Below the pieces are notes generated by a model. It was not told the origin of the DNA. It saw nothing but the letters and a program-made list of their open reading frames with translations, and did no database searches. A DNA stretch of 64,000 bases, taken from the NCBI RefSeq assembly GCF_003815875.1, contig NZ_CP033924.1, positions 2,542,001-2,606,000 of the forward strand. Direction: 5' to 3'. This document shows positions 31,489-41,338 of the stretch, in pieces. Origin of the DNA: Chryseobacterium lactis. Its GTDB lineage: Bacteria > Bacteroidota > Bacteroidia > Flavobacteriales > Weeksellaceae. Position numbers and translations under genes: made by a program. Positions within the stretch are counted from its first letter, which is position 1. Each line of letters begins with the position of its first letter.

Positions 31489-32330
31489 TGAGATACTCTC
31501 AACTTACCGTATTTAACTATAAGATTGCTTACTATGCAATAAGAATAGTTGGCTTATACTGGTTAATTGCTCAATATGTACGATTTTCTGAATTAAAAGG
31601 AAGACCCAAAGAGATCTATGAACCTTTTTTCCGGTTGGAAAAGATTATATTCCCACAATTCCCGGATACGTTATTGTTTGTAAGCCTTTTGATCTCTTGT
31701 GGAATCTGTATTGTCGCTTCTGTTCTCAGACCCTCTTACCTAATCAATATATTAATGTTTTTGTTGATGGCAGTTATCAATCTTCCTGTGTCTGCTAATT
31801 TTGGATTACATCATGACAGTCATCTGGTGATATTGGGCTTTTTTCTAAGCATCTTTTTACTTCCTGGAAACCTTAAAGAAAAAGATTATAAGTTGGTTCA
31901 GTATTTCTATCTGGGACTTTTGATGACTTACACCTTTGCGGGAGCAGGTAAGTTTTTAGGAACAGTCAAAAATCTAGTGAAGCATTCAGATAAAATGTTG
32001 TGGATAAATAAAAATGCTGCAAAGCTTAATTCTTATGATAATTATTGGGTGGCAGATATGGATATCCCCTCCTGGATGAAAGAAATATACAGCTATGAAA
32101 ACTTTTGGGTAGTATTAATTGCTGCTGGGATTATCGTACAATTTCTGTGCTTTTTAGGGGCTTTTAACAGAAAACTGCTTACTTTTTTTATGGTATTTAT
32201 TGTCGTTTTTCACTTATACAATATAGAGTTTGTTCTTGCCGATTTCAGAAATGCGATTTTATTTGCAATCGCGGCATTCTTTCCCTATCATATTTTTAAA
32301 CGAACTAAGAGTGAAAGTTTAAGCAATTAA
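31488..32330 (+). CDS. Multi-pass membrane protein of unknown function
   Basis: A 280-residue membrane protein with about seven hydrophobic segments (for example LLFVSLLISCGICIVASVL, YLINILMFLLMAVINLPV, VIVLIAAGIIVQFLCFLGAF-type stretches). It has a conserved-looking NFGLHHDSHLVILGFFLSIF, with two neighbouring His, and FHLYNIEFVLADFRNAI near the end. Such His-containing membrane proteins recall HTTM (vitamin K-dependent carboxylase-like) proteins, not proven. Starts at the last base of the previous stop. Confidence 0.6.
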   Translation: MRYSQLTVFNYKIAYYAIRIVGLYWLIAQYVRFSELKGRPKEIYEPFFRLEKIIFPQFPDTLLFVSLLISCGICIVASVLRPSYLINILMFLLMAVINLPVSANFGLHHDSHLVILGFFLSIFLLPGNLKEKDYKLVQYFYLGLLMTYTFAGAGKFLGTVKNLVKHSDKMLWINKNAAKLNSYDNYWVADMDIPSWMKEIYSYENFWVVLIAAGIIVQFLCFLGAFNRKLLTFFMVFIVVFHLYNIEFVLADFRNAILFAIAAFFPYHIFKRTKSESLSN

Positions 32331-33022
32331 ATCATTTTATTGTAATTCCAGGCTGCTACAAAAACACCGGCAGTTTCCGTTCTCAGTCTCTGATTACCCA
32401 GTGAAACTGCTTTGATTGTATTCTCTGCAAGAAAAGAAATTTCTCTTTCAGAAAAATCCCCTTCCGGACCAATTAAGAAAGTGATATCTTCCATCTGAGG
32501 GAGATTTTTAAGATCAATTCTATCCAGATTTTCGTGGCAATGGGCTACAAAGGTATGTTCAGAATTACTGTTTTTCAGGAAATCTGAAAGCTTCAAAGCA
32601 TCATTAATGATTGGGAAATGAAACCTTAAGCTTTGTTTGGAAGCTGCGATACTCTGTTTTCTGAGTTTATCGACATTGATATTTTTACGTTCAGTCTTCT
32701 CAGTTATGATAATGCTGATTTCTGAAACTCCCATCTCTACAGCTTTTTCCAGAAAAAATTCAATGCGGTCGATATTTTTAGTCGGAGCAATTGCAATATG
32801 AAGTTTCGGATTAAAATCAGGTAGATTTTCTTTGATTTCTGCCACCTCAATACCTGCTTTTTTTCCTTCTATAAAAAGTTTTCCGGAAGCCAGATTTCCT
32901 TTTCCGTCTGTCACATGAATATCTTCGCCCTGCTTCATGCGGAGGACTTTTACGATATGAAGTTGCTCATCGTCATTAATCGTTACCTGGTTGTTTTCTA
33001 TAGTTCCGTAGAATAATTTCAT
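32327..33022 (-). CDS. rsmE: 16S rRNA (uracil-1498-N3)-methyltransferase RsmE
   Basis: A 231-residue SPOUT methyltransferase. Markers: HIVKVLRMKQGEDIHVTDGKG at the N-terminal PUA-like part, IAIAPTKNIDRIEFFLEKAVEMGVSEI, FLIGPEGDFSEREI (family GPEGG) and VSLGNQRLRTETAGV (family LG..ILRTETA). It methylates U1498 of 16S rRNA. It follows the 33019 gene with a four-base overlap in a tsaD operon. Confidence 0.92.
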   Translation of the reverse strand: MKLFYGTIENNQVTINDDEQLHIVKVLRMKQGEDIHVTDGKGNLASGKLFIEGKKAGIEVAEIKENLPDFNPKLHIAIAPTKNIDRIEFFLEKAVEMGVSEISIIITEKTERKNINVDKLRKQSIAASKQSLRFHFPIINDALKLSDFLKNSNSEHTFVAHCHENLDRIDLKNLPQMEDITFLIGPEGDFSEREISFLAENTIKAVSLGNQRLRTETAGVFVAAWNYNKMI

Positions 33023-33414
33023 ATATCCTGAGTTAAAAATGCAACGCCCGTTTTGATTGTTGTATAGATATCCGTGTCACATTCACGGTACGTACACATG
33101 AATATTTCCTCGACCCAATTGTTGTTAATGAAAATCAGATTTAAATATTCCTGTTTCCTTAAATTATTTTTGATAGACAAATAATCTCCTTCTTTTGGAG
33201 TATAGGGAAAACTAAAAATATTCTCAGAATTTATTTTTTCAAGAATTTCCTCTTTTACATCCTGAATGTATCCTTTTTCAGAGCTTGATGGGAAATAATC
33301 TGTAAAATTTTCCGAATCCTCATTTTTTCCAATAATGGATTCTAGTACCCAATAATATTTTGCACCGTTTTTAGATTGTTTTCCGAGTATTTTTTCTTCT
33401 AAGAGTATTTTCAT
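33019..33414 (-). CDS. Small protein of unknown function between tsaD and rsmE
   Basis: A 131-residue soluble protein, not recognised; features include KNGAKYYWVLESIIG, SFPYTPKEGDYLSIKNNL and FINNNWVEEIFMCTY. Both ends overlap neighbours by four bases (tsaD stop to its start, its stop to rsmE start), so it is co-translated with them. It may assist tRNA or rRNA modification (weak inference from context). Confidence 0.6.
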   Translation of the reverse strand: MKILLEEKILGKQSKNGAKYYWVLESIIGKNEDSENFTDYFPSSSEKGYIQDVKEEILEKINSENIFSFPYTPKEGDYLSIKNNLRKQEYLNLIFINNNWVEEIFMCTYRECDTDIYTTIKTGVAFLTQDI

Positions 33415-34427
33415 AGATCATATTTTGCCGTCGCCGTTGTTCTTAAATCAGTAAATTCTCCTCTTTCAAACTTTAATTTTGCTACCATAGCAATCATTGC
33501 AGCATTGTCTGTTGTGTATTCGAATTTTGGAATGTAGATATTCCAGCCTAGCCTTTCTCTGTTCACTTCCATTGCTGTTCTTAATGCAGAATTTGCGGAT
33601 ACACCACCTGCAATAGCGACATCTTTTACGTTAAGCTCTTTCGCTGCCTTTTCAAGCTTTTTCATCAGGATCTCAATAATGGTTTTTTGTACTGAAGCAC
33701 AAAGGTCGTTGAGATTTTCTTTGATAAAATCAGGATTTTTTCTTACCTCTTTCTGTATGAAATATAAAACGGATGTCTTAATGCCACTGAAAGAATAATC
33801 ATAATTTTCCAACCTGGGTTTGTTAAATGTAAAAGCATCAGGATTTCCTTCTTTAGCAAGCCTGTCAATAATAGGTCCTGCCGGATAATCAAGGTCAAAA
33901 ATCTTTCCGATTTTATCAAAAGCTTCTCCTGCAGCGTCATCGATTGTTTTTCCTACGATTTCCATGTCAAAATAATCCTTAACCAATACAATCATGGTAT
34001 GTCCACCACTTACAGTAAGGCACAGGAAAGGGAAAGTAGGCGGCACAGGATTTGCATCTTCGATGAAATGGGCCAAAATGTGGGCTTGAAGGTGATTTAC
34101 TTCAATCAAAGGAACATTAAGGCTCATAGCCAAAGACTTAGCAAATGATGTACCTACAAGAAGCGATCCCAAAAGTCCGGGGCCACGTGTAAATCCTATA
34201 GCTGAAATAGCATTTTGTTGTATATTTGCTTTGGTAAAAGATTTTTCAACAACGGGGATAATATTTTGTTGATGGGCTCGTGAAGCCAATTCAGGGACTA
34301 CACCGCCATATTCTTTATGGATGGCCTGGTTCGCGGCAATATTCGAAAGAATAGAATTCCCCTTGATGATAGCTGCTGAGGTGTCGTCGCAAGACGATTC
34401 AATACCTAAAATTATAGAGTCGCTCAT
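33411..34427 (-). CDS. tsaD: tRNA N6-threonylcarbamoyladenosine synthase subunit TsaD
   Basis: A 338-residue protein of the TsaD/Kae1 family: ILGIESSCDDTSAAII at the start, GVVPELASRAHQQNI, the metal-binding VNHLQAHI, PFLCLTVSGGHT, and a late VAIAGGVSANSALR. It transfers the threonylcarbamoyl group to A37 of ANN-decoding tRNAs together with TsaB and TsaE. First gene of a three-gene minus-strand operon; divergent from tamB with only four bases between start codons. Confidence 0.95.
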   Translation of the reverse strand: MSDSIILGIESSCDDTSAAIIKGNSILSNIAANQAIHKEYGGVVPELASRAHQQNIIPVVEKSFTKANIQQNAISAIGFTRGPGLLGSLLVGTSFAKSLAMSLNVPLIEVNHLQAHILAHFIEDANPVPPTFPFLCLTVSGGHTMIVLVKDYFDMEIVGKTIDDAAGEAFDKIGKIFDLDYPAGPIIDRLAKEGNPDAFTFNKPRLENYDYSFSGIKTSVLYFIQKEVRKNPDFIKENLNDLCASVQKTIIEILMKKLEKAAKELNVKDVAIAGGVSANSALRTAMEVNRERLGWNIYIPKFEYTTDNAAMIAMVAKLKFERGEFTDLRTTATAKYDL

Positions 34428-34431
34428 AATA

Positions 34432-37400
34432 ATGGCAAAGTTAGAGAATAATAACGAGAATGAGAATAAAAAATCGGTAGCTGAAAACCTAGGGGATCAG
34501 GTACAGAAAACTGTTGAAAATGTAGAGGGAAAGGTTCGGGAAACAGTAAAAGAGGCTTCTGAGCTTGCTTCAGATGCTATACATCATCCCGTAGAAACTG
34601 CGGAAGAATTTGGTAAACAGGCAGTAAAAGATGTTACCAGTTATACCTGGTGGGCAAAACTTCTCTTGATTCTCTTTTGGATCGGGCTTTTTCTGGTAGG
34701 AAGTGTATTGGTCATTATTAATTTGCCGGTGACTAAGCAGTGGGCAGCAGATCAGGCACTTCAGATTGTAAACCAGGATTTTAAAGCAGGGTTTTCTACC
34801 GAAAGTGTAGACGTGAATTATTTCGGAGATGTTACCATTAAAGGTCTTAAAGTTAAAGATTATAAAGGATTTGATTTTATTACAGCTCGTGAGTTTCGTG
34901 CTGATTCAGACTGGATATCTCTTGCTGTAAATGCTATTTCCGGAAACAGTAATTCTTTAAGTTTCAACTCTCTTACCCTTGTTAATGCAGATATAAAAGT
35001 AATTACCTACAAAGGCGATAGTATTGCCAATTTTATCAGATTCACAGAACTTTTCGACAACGGAAAAAAAAGAGATCCTAAAAAACCTCCTTTTCAGTTA
35101 AATTCCAGAGTTCAGATAATTGATTCTAAAGTTTCCATTGTTAACCAAAATTCAGAAGGAGAACATGGAAAATGGCTTACGGCAACGAAATTTAATCTTA
35201 AAGCACCCAATGTAAAGGTCAATGGACCTAATGTTTCGGCGTTGATTAATAATATGTCCTTTGTCACCTCAAGATGGGGAAAATCACACCTGGTGGATAC
35301 CTTTTCAACGGAACTTTCTTTAACTCACCAGTTTTTATCCTTAAAAGATCTTACTTTAAATACAGATCATACTTTACTTCAGGGAAATATCAAATTCAAT
35401 CTCAACGATGGGAAGTGGGCAGATTTTGCGGATAAGGTCCGCTGGGATATGAATATCGAACAGGGAAGCCAGATCAGCGGGTACGACATTAGTTATTTTG
35501 TGACCAACTGGGATAATATTAAACCATTTAATATTGCCGGGAAAATGACCGGCCCTTTAAATAAATTCCATCTGGAAAATTTCCTGATCACAAATCCGGA
35601 TGTGAATATTGCGACAAAGACCATGAAAGTCGACAACCTGTTGAAAGGCCATTTTTCAATTGAAACGAGAGATCTTTCAACGGATTTTACCTATAAGGAT
35701 TTAAAAGCCATGATGCCGAGTTTTATTTCCAGCAAAATGAAGAATTTTGCGGATGATTTTGGCAAATTAAAGTATAACGGTACTGCAAAAGTAACCCCAG
35801 ATCAGGTATATGTTGAGAACGGTAATTTAATAACCGGAATCGGGCAGGCAAAAATTTCCAAGCTTTCTTTAACGGGATATAGCACCGCGATGCCTAAATA
35901 CGTCGGTTATCTGGAAGTAAAAGATCTTAATACTTCTGTCATTACAAAGAATAAATCAGTAGGCTTAATCTCCGGGAAGTTTGATCTTAACGGACAGAGT
36001 TTTGATGTCAATACAATGCGTCTTACGACCAAGTCGCAGATTGCGAGTATTGAAATAATGGATAAAGTGATTAATAATCTCTATCTGGACGGATTATTGG
36101 ATCATAAAAAATACAACGGACTTATTACAGTTAATGACGAGCAGGCCAAAGCGACCATTAAAGGATTAATCGATTTCAGTACTTCCAGGATATCAGCAGA
36201 TGTAAATGCTGATGTCAGTTATCTTAATATGAATTATTTTACCGGAAAACCTGGAAATCAGGTTGTGAGCGGACAAGTTGATGGTAAAATGGCAATGTCA
36301 AACATTAATGATCTTACCCTGGATGTGAATGCTAATAATCTTCACTTTGCGACGGCGACCGAAAAATATGATATTCCTAATGCCAAACTAAAAACATTTA
36401 TTGAGGCAGGCGGACGGGTCATTGATGTTGATGCACCGGGAGCTGCTACGGGAAAAATATCTGGAAGATACAGTCTTGCAGACCTTGTGGGAATGGTTGA
36501 AAATGGAATCGGAAGAATATTGGTGGGGCCACCTCCAAGAAAATTGTACAGAGGACAGAATTTTACAATGAATTTCAATGTACAACAGGGAATTGTTAAT
36601 TATTTCCTTCCCGATCTTAAAATTCCTCATGGAGCTATTGTAGAAGGAGAATATAATGGAGATTCCAATAATCTTATTCTAAACCTGGATGCTGCTGCTT
36701 TAAAATACATCATGAAGAAGGAAGAGGAGATTACCGATGCTGATAAAGCGTTAGCCTCCGCCAATCCTGATTATAAAATTAATGATAGAAAGAGCCTGAG
36801 CAGAGACAGTGCAATGGTAGATAGTGTGAAGGTGAGGATCAATACGGCCAATCTTAGTCAGCAGATATATGCCAGGATTAATAAACTTGAGTATAATAAA
36901 AATATCATTAAAGATTTTGAGCTTAAGGGCAATAATGAGAATGGGCAGACACTTCATTTGGCGACCGTATTCAAACACGGAAGTCCTGATGATGAAATTA
37001 ATGAAAAGCTTAAAGAATATGCCATTAATGTTGATCAGTCTACCGATGCTTTTGGAGACTATGTCTTTAGGTTTGAACCAACAGAAGTTAAGTTCAATGA
37101 AGTTACCTGGGCAATAGATACGAGCCCTGAACTTAATCATTCCATTACCTATCGAAAGAAAACCGGTGATTTTGATATCCGGAATCTTCGGATTTATTCT
37201 GATAAAAGTGCTTTATTAATCAAGGAAGCGCAATTTAAATCGATGAAGGATTTCTACGTAGATGCAGACATTGATAATTTTGCGATTGAAAAGCTTCTGG
37301 AAATGCAGTCAGGAGGAAATGGGATGGATATAAAAGGTCTTGCCAACGGGACCGTTAAGATCAAAATGGATAAAAGTACGTTGCAGCCGTTGGTTGATGT

Positions 37401-39228
37401 TTCCGTGGATGACATTAAAATGAATGGCAATGAAATGGGAGATATTTCCATCTCTGCGACAAACGGATTTTCTTTAAATGTATATGATATCGATATCAAA
37501 GTACATTCAGCAGGAGCATTAGGAAGCAATACCCTGGATGTTACCGGTACTGTGAATAACAATACAGCTTCTCCGGATATTGACCTGACGGCACAGATGC
37601 GTGATTTTGATCTTGCATTTACCCAGCAGTTTGTACAATCGATCTTTGGAAATATGCGAGGAAAGGCAACCGGAGATCTTAAAATCAATGGAAAACTAAG
37701 GAATCTTGACTACAATGGTGATATTGCTTTAAAAGATTTTGGATTAAAACTTTTATTTACAGGGGTAGATTATTCGTTTGATGATACAGTGATTCAGCTT
37801 ACAAAAGGGCTTGCCATTCTCAACAATATTGAAGTGCATGACGGCAGAAGTAATTCCAAAGGAAATATTTCCGGGGCGATTCAGTTTGAAACACTTTCTT
37901 CAATGGGGGTTTCGCTCGTAATGAGAGCAGATAATTTATTAATGCTGAATACGGCACAAAAAGATTTTGATCTTTTCTGGGGAAGAGTATATGGTCAGGG
38001 AGATTTGTATGTGGATGGACCCGTTTCCGGATTAAGCATAACCACCCCAAATATGAAGGCACTCAATGGAAGTACCTTTACTTTTAACTCCAGTTCGACT
38101 TCAAATGTGGAAGAATTTAAGATGTTGAGGTTCCTGAAGGAAGGAAAAGACGGTCTTGTAACTCTTGAAGAGAAAAAGAAAACAGGAGCCAATATGAACA
38201 TTGATTTCAATCTGGCTGTTGATAAAGGAACTACAGTTAATGTACTTGTTGGTGATGATGTCGGAAATATTACCGTAAAAGGAGTTGCCGATCCGTTGAA
38301 ATTCCAGATGAATAGGCAAGGAAATATTGCTATGAGTGGTACATATAAGGTGGATAACGGAACTTTTGTGTCTAAAGCAATCCTTAATAAAACCTTCCAG
38401 ATTGAAAAGAACAGCAGCATCAGATGGGATGGTGATGCTATGAAACCGTCACTGGATATTTCAGCTAATTATGTAAGGATGGTTTCCAACGCAGGAGAGT
38501 ACCTTAGTATGGGGAAACTCCAGCCGATCAGTATTTTGCTCCAGGCTAAAATTACCCAGTCTTTAATAAACCCTAAAATCGATCTAAACGTAACTGCTTT
38601 AGATGTTTCCAGTCAGGTAAGAGAAACCCTGGCCGCAAAAATGAGTCAGGAAGGGGAGAAGGTTCTCCAGTTTGGTTCAGTTCTCTTATTAAGTACCTTC
38701 AACGTGTCTAATAGTGGAGGTGTGGATGTGAATGTTGGAAACGTAGCGGAATCTTCTGGATATAATATGCTTTTAAAGCAGTTGGGATCTGTTCTTAACA
38801 CCATGAGTAATGAATTTCAGATTGACCTTAATTATGTGAAAGGAGATCAGAATGCAAATATTGGAGACCGTGCCAATGCCGGAGTTAGTGTTGCCGTTTC
38901 ACCTAGAGTAAATGTGAAAACCGGGTTAGGTATTCCATTATCAAAGACAGATGGAACACAGGCTAACTACCTTTCCACAGAAGGATCCATTGAATATGAC
39001 CTTTCTAAAAAGAATGACGGAACATTGCTGATCCGTGGATATTCCAAACCTACCAATATCGGGATGGGAATGGCCAGTACAAACGGTTCTGCTAATCAGG
39101 CGTATGGAGTAGGGGTGATGTGGAGTAAAAGCTTTAATTCTTTGTTTAAAAAGAAGAAAAAAGACAAAAAAATACAAGAAGCCAAACCTGAAATAAAAAC
39201 AGATTCTACAAAATCAAATGGTAAATAA
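34432..39228 (+). CDS. tamB: Translocation and assembly module TamB family protein
   Basis: A 1,598-residue protein taken from the ATG at 34432, four bases from the divergent tsaD start; an upstream in-frame ATG at 34321 lies inside tsaD and is rejected. Residues 1-70 are a charged coiled coil (VQKTVENVEGKVRETVKEA), residues 74-98 a transmembrane segment, and the rest is long repeated beta-structure like AsmA/TamB. The C-terminal region (about 1150-1598, with LLQAKITQSLINPKIDLNV and ETLAAKMSQEGEKVLQFG) corresponds to the TamB/DUF490 domain. TamB bridges inner and outer membrane, with roles in outer-membrane protein assembly and lipid transport. The N-terminal coiled coil is typical of Bacteroidota forms. 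Confidence 0.85.
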   Translation: MAKLENNNENENKKSVAENLGDQVQKTVENVEGKVRETVKEASELASDAIHHPVETAEEFGKQAVKDVTSYTWWAKLLLILFWIGLFLVGSVLVIINLPVTKQWAADQALQIVNQDFKAGFSTESVDVNYFGDVTIKGLKVKDYKGFDFITAREFRADSDWISLAVNAISGNSNSLSFNSLTLVNADIKVITYKGDSIANFIRFTELFDNGKKRDPKKPPFQLNSRVQIIDSKVSIVNQNSEGEHGKWLTATKFNLKAPNVKVNGPNVSALINNMSFVTSRWGKSHLVDTFSTELSLTHQFLSLKDLTLNTDHTLLQGNIKFNLNDGKWADFADKVRWDMNIEQGSQISGYDISYFVTNWDNIKPFNIAGKMTGPLNKFHLENFLITNPDVNIATKTMKVDNLLKGHFSIETRDLSTDFTYKDLKAMMPSFISSKMKNFADDFGKLKYNGTAKVTPDQVYVENGNLITGIGQAKISKLSLTGYSTAMPKYVGYLEVKDLNTSVITKNKSVGLISGKFDLNGQSFDVNTMRLTTKSQIASIEIMDKVINNLYLDGLLDHKKYNGLITVNDEQAKATIKGLIDFSTSRISADVNADVSYLNMNYFTGKPGNQVVSGQVDGKMAMSNINDLTLDVNANNLHFATATEKYDIPNAKLKTFIEAGGRVIDVDAPGAATGKISGRYSLADLVGMVENGIGRILVGPPPRKLYRGQNFTMNFNVQQGIVNYFLPDLKIPHGAIVEGEYNGDSNNLILNLDAAALKYIMKKEEEITDADKALASANPDYKINDRKSLSRDSAMVDSVKVRINTANLSQQIYARINKLEYNKNIIKDFELKGNNENGQTLHLATVFKHGSPDDEINEKLKEYAINVDQSTDAFGDYVFRFEPTEVKFNEVTWAIDTSPELNHSITYRKKTGDFDIRNLRIYSDKSALLIKEAQFKSMKDFYVDADIDNFAIEKLLEMQSGGNGMDIKGLANGTVKIKMDKSTLQPLVDVSVDDIKMNGNEMGDISISATNGFSLNVYDIDIKVHSAGALGSNTLDVTGTVNNNTASPDIDLTAQMRDFDLAFTQQFVQSIFGNMRGKATGDLKINGKLRNLDYNGDIALKDFGLKLLFTGVDYSFDDTVIQLTKGLAILNNIEVHDGRSNSKGNISGAIQFETLSSMGVSLVMRADNLLMLNTAQKDFDLFWGRVYGQGDLYVDGPVSGLSITTPNMKALNGSTFTFNSSSTSNVEEFKMLRFLKEGKDGLVTLEEKKKTGANMNIDFNLAVDKGTTVNVLVGDDVGNITVKGVADPLKFQMNRQGNIAMSGTYKVDNGTFVSKAILNKTFQIEKNSSIRWDGDAMKPSLDISANYVRMVSNAGEYLSMGKLQPISILLQAKITQSLINPKIDLNVTALDVSSQVRETLAAKMSQEGEKVLQFGSVLLLSTFNVSNSGGVDVNVGNVAESSGYNMLLKQLGSVLNTMSNEFQIDLNYVKGDQNANIGDRANAGVSVAVSPRVNVKTGLGIPLSKTDGTQANYLSTEGSIEYDLSKKNDGTLLIRGYSKPTNIGMGMASTNGSANQAYGVGVMWSKSFNSLFKKKKKDKKIQEAKPEIKTDSTKSNGK

Positions 39229-39310
39229 TTTGAATATTTTAATGATTTTTATCATCTGTGTTAATTATTGTTAATGTTTGATATATTTTTTTTAGTTAAA
39301 TTATTTTTCG

Positions 39311-39318
39311 TAAATTTG
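39311..39318 (+). promoter_or_regulatory. -7 promoter element of the Lrp gene
   Basis: TAAATTTG, an exact match to TAnnTTTG, 44 bases before the ATG at 39363. The -33 region is AT-rich without a clear TTG at the right spacing. Confidence 0.5.
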
Positions 39319-39362
39319 CAAAAAATACATAGATTTTTTAAAGAAATTGTAATTTAACTAAT

Positions 39363-39833
39363 ATGAACTATCAACTGGACGAAATAGACAAGAAGATTCT
39401 TGATTTCTTAGTAGAAAACACAAGAATGCCTTTTACAGAAATTGCAAAGCAGATGGACGTTTCTGCTGGAACAATTCACGTAAGAGTGAAAAAGATGGAA
39501 GATGCAGGTATTATTTTGGGATCATCTCTTAATATCGATTATGGGAAGCTGGATTACCACTTTACAGCTTTCATCGGAATCCTTTTGACAAAATCAAACC
39601 GTACTCAGGAAGTATTGAAAGAATTGTCAACTATTCCAAACGTAATTGAAGCTAGCGTTATTTCCGGAAAATATAATATTTTCTGTAAAGTGAGAGCTAA
39701 GAATACAGAAGATGCTAAAAGAATTATTTATCAGATAGACGACATTCAGGATGTAATGAGAACTGAAAGTATGATCTCTATGGAGGAGTACTTAAGTGAT
39801 AAAAACAGACTGATCAACGCGATCTCTATTTAA
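39363..39833 (+). CDS. Lrp/AsnC family transcriptional regulator
   Basis: A 156-residue regulator. Residues 1-55 form the winged helix (LDEIDKKILDFLVENTRMPFTEIAKQMDVSAGTIHVRVKKMEDAGII), and residues about 65-145 the RAM ligand-binding and oligomerisation domain (FTAFIGILLTK, VIEASVISGKYNIFCKVRAKN). Such regulators sense amino acids and control their metabolism. Length and motif order are standard. A strong terminator follows at 39859. Confidence 0.93.
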   Translation: MNYQLDEIDKKILDFLVENTRMPFTEIAKQMDVSAGTIHVRVKKMEDAGIILGSSLNIDYGKLDYHFTAFIGILLTKSNRTQEVLKELSTIPNVIEASVISGKYNIFCKVRAKNTEDAKRIIYQIDDIQDVMRTESMISMEEYLSDKNRLINAISI

Positions 39834-39858
39834 TTCAAATTTTAAACGAATTATTATA

Positions 39859-39896
39859 AAAGAACTTATGAAATCTCTCATAAGTTCTTTATTTTT
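39859..39896 (+). terminator. Intrinsic terminator of the Lrp gene
   Basis: Perfect 13-bp stem AAAGAACTTATGA / TCATAAGTTCTTT with a 6-base loop (39859-39890) followed by ATTTTTG. Only about 12 bases separate it from the next ATG (39903), so that gene's promoter may lie in or before the hairpin. Confidence 0.8.
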
Positions 39897-39902
39897 GTAC
39901 CT

Positions 39903-40280
39903 ATGGAAGAATACAGCTATTTTGATGAAGATCCAAAGAAAGGATGGGGTTTCGTATTAGCCTTTGCTGCTTTAATGTTATTTACCGTAATGGGATTAGG
40001 AATTGATGTAGATGAATATCTGCAGCATGAATACCTGGACATCCCGAGATGGTATTTTTATGTGATCTTTTCCATTGATTTTCTGATGATGGTGGGATTG
40101 GTGCTTATGTTCTTCTATCGCAAAATTGGGATTTACATGTTCCCGGCATTTTTGGTGTTGCACTTCTTTATGCACAACTACTACTTATCAACATTCCTGT
40201 ATACGGATGTTACCAATCTTTTCCTGTTTACAGGATTTGGAATGTTGGCGATTATTCCGAAATGGAAGTTTTTTAAATAA
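39903..40280 (+). CDS. Small membrane protein of unknown function
   Basis: A 125-residue protein with about four hydrophobic segments: FVLAFAALMLFTVMGLGI, WYFYVIFSIDFLMMVGLVLMFF, IYMFPAFLVLHFFMHNYYL and LFLFTGFGMLAIIP. The short N-terminus is acidic. I do not recognise a family. The gene stands alone between the Lrp terminator and a long spacer. Confidence 0.6.
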   Translation: MEEYSYFDEDPKKGWGFVLAFAALMLFTVMGLGIDVDEYLQHEYLDIPRWYFYVIFSIDFLMMVGLVLMFFYRKIGIYMFPAFLVLHFFMHNYYLSTFLYTDVTNLFLFTGFGMLAIIPKWKFFK

Positions 40281-40707
40281 AGAGTACACCCGATCGGATA
40301 ATATCGGTCAGCTATCAATATATTTTCATCAGCTCTTTTAATGTGACCTGCTATTTTCTGGCAGTTTTTCCGTATGTTTTTTATTTAACCTATTGTATAT
40401 TTCTATGAGATAAGAGATTTAATAAAATAATATGCGTGAAGTGTACATAAGGTTCCCGTCTATCTACTATCCAAGCTTATATATTAGATTTCTTTTTCTT
40501 GGACCGGAATAATATTGCTAATGATCTATTTGGAAGCCGTATGACTTTGTTTTAGGCTGTTAAAATAGTTTTACAAGCAATTGCTCTGTTAACCGGAGAT
40601 ATTCAAAAAAATAGCTATAATCGTGAAAATGGCTGAAGCTTTTAAAAAGATAGTAGGCTGATTTAAAAGATAAGGGTAATTTTACCGGCCATTTTAATGA
40701 TCAAGAT
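40281..40707. other. Intergenic region, nothing recognised
   Basis: AT-rich spacer. The only structure seen is a weak CCGAT/ATCGG dyad near 40290-40307. No gene or RNA recognised. Confidence 0.3.
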
Positions 40708-41238
40708 ATGAATTTCGAAATATTGAAAGAGCAAATAGAAAAGGCGGCTAAAAAAGCTTTTTTAGAAATATATGAACAGCATGGTTCTGAAAATATCTAT
40801 AGCTTTGCATTATACAGTGATGAAGGAGCGATGACGGTTTGTCCCGCCTCTAACACTCTTGAGATGCTTAAACATGCAGACGAAAATGATCAACTGTATT
40901 ATAAATATGAACCTGCAGAATGGGCCTATGAAATGGAAGGAGCCCATGATGAATTTAACGAGATCTGTACCCAGCTGAGAACAGAACTTGAAAAGAATGA
41001 AGATGATGACTGGTTCTATGATTTTCAATCTAAACTTTATTCTGTCTGCACTGATGTCTTGGAAAAACTTAAAAAAGAGAACTTCTTCAGCTCAATCACC
41101 GGCCGTGATATTTTTCTGATTTTTACTGTTACCGATTATGAATTTGAAGATAAAGATTTGAAAGATATAATTATCCGACTCAATGATAATGAATATAAAG
41201 ATGAATATCTGGAATGGATGAATACCTGGGGTAATTAA
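40708..41238 (+). CDS. DUF4303 domain protein
   Basis: A 176-residue soluble, acidic protein that matches DUF4303 in layout: an N-terminal helix (LKEQIEKAAKKAFLEIYE), the beta block NIYSFALYSDEGAMTVCPASNTLEML, then YKYEPAEWAYEMEGAHDEFNEI and a C-terminal FLIFTVTDYEFEDKDL. The family is related to SMI1/KNR4-like and immunity-type small proteins by size and setting, but function is unknown. Stands alone. Confidence 0.7.
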   Translation: MNFEILKEQIEKAAKKAFLEIYEQHGSENIYSFALYSDEGAMTVCPASNTLEMLKHADENDQLYYKYEPAEWAYEMEGAHDEFNEICTQLRTELEKNEDDDWFYDFQSKLYSVCTDVLEKLKKENFFSSITGRDIFLIFTVTDYEFEDKDLKDIIIRLNDNEYKDEYLEWMNTWGN

Positions 41239-41338
41239 ATTAAATACACAAAATACGATTAACAGGCGAAATTATTCAACCTTATTAATAAAAATACTTT
41301 ACTTTCGCAAAACCCAACCAAATTATAATAAAACGAAT

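Noticed and set aside
34321..34431. Longer tamB start at 34321
   Set aside because: It would lie inside tsaD on the opposite strand; the start at 34432 begins the charged coiled coil seen in the family.
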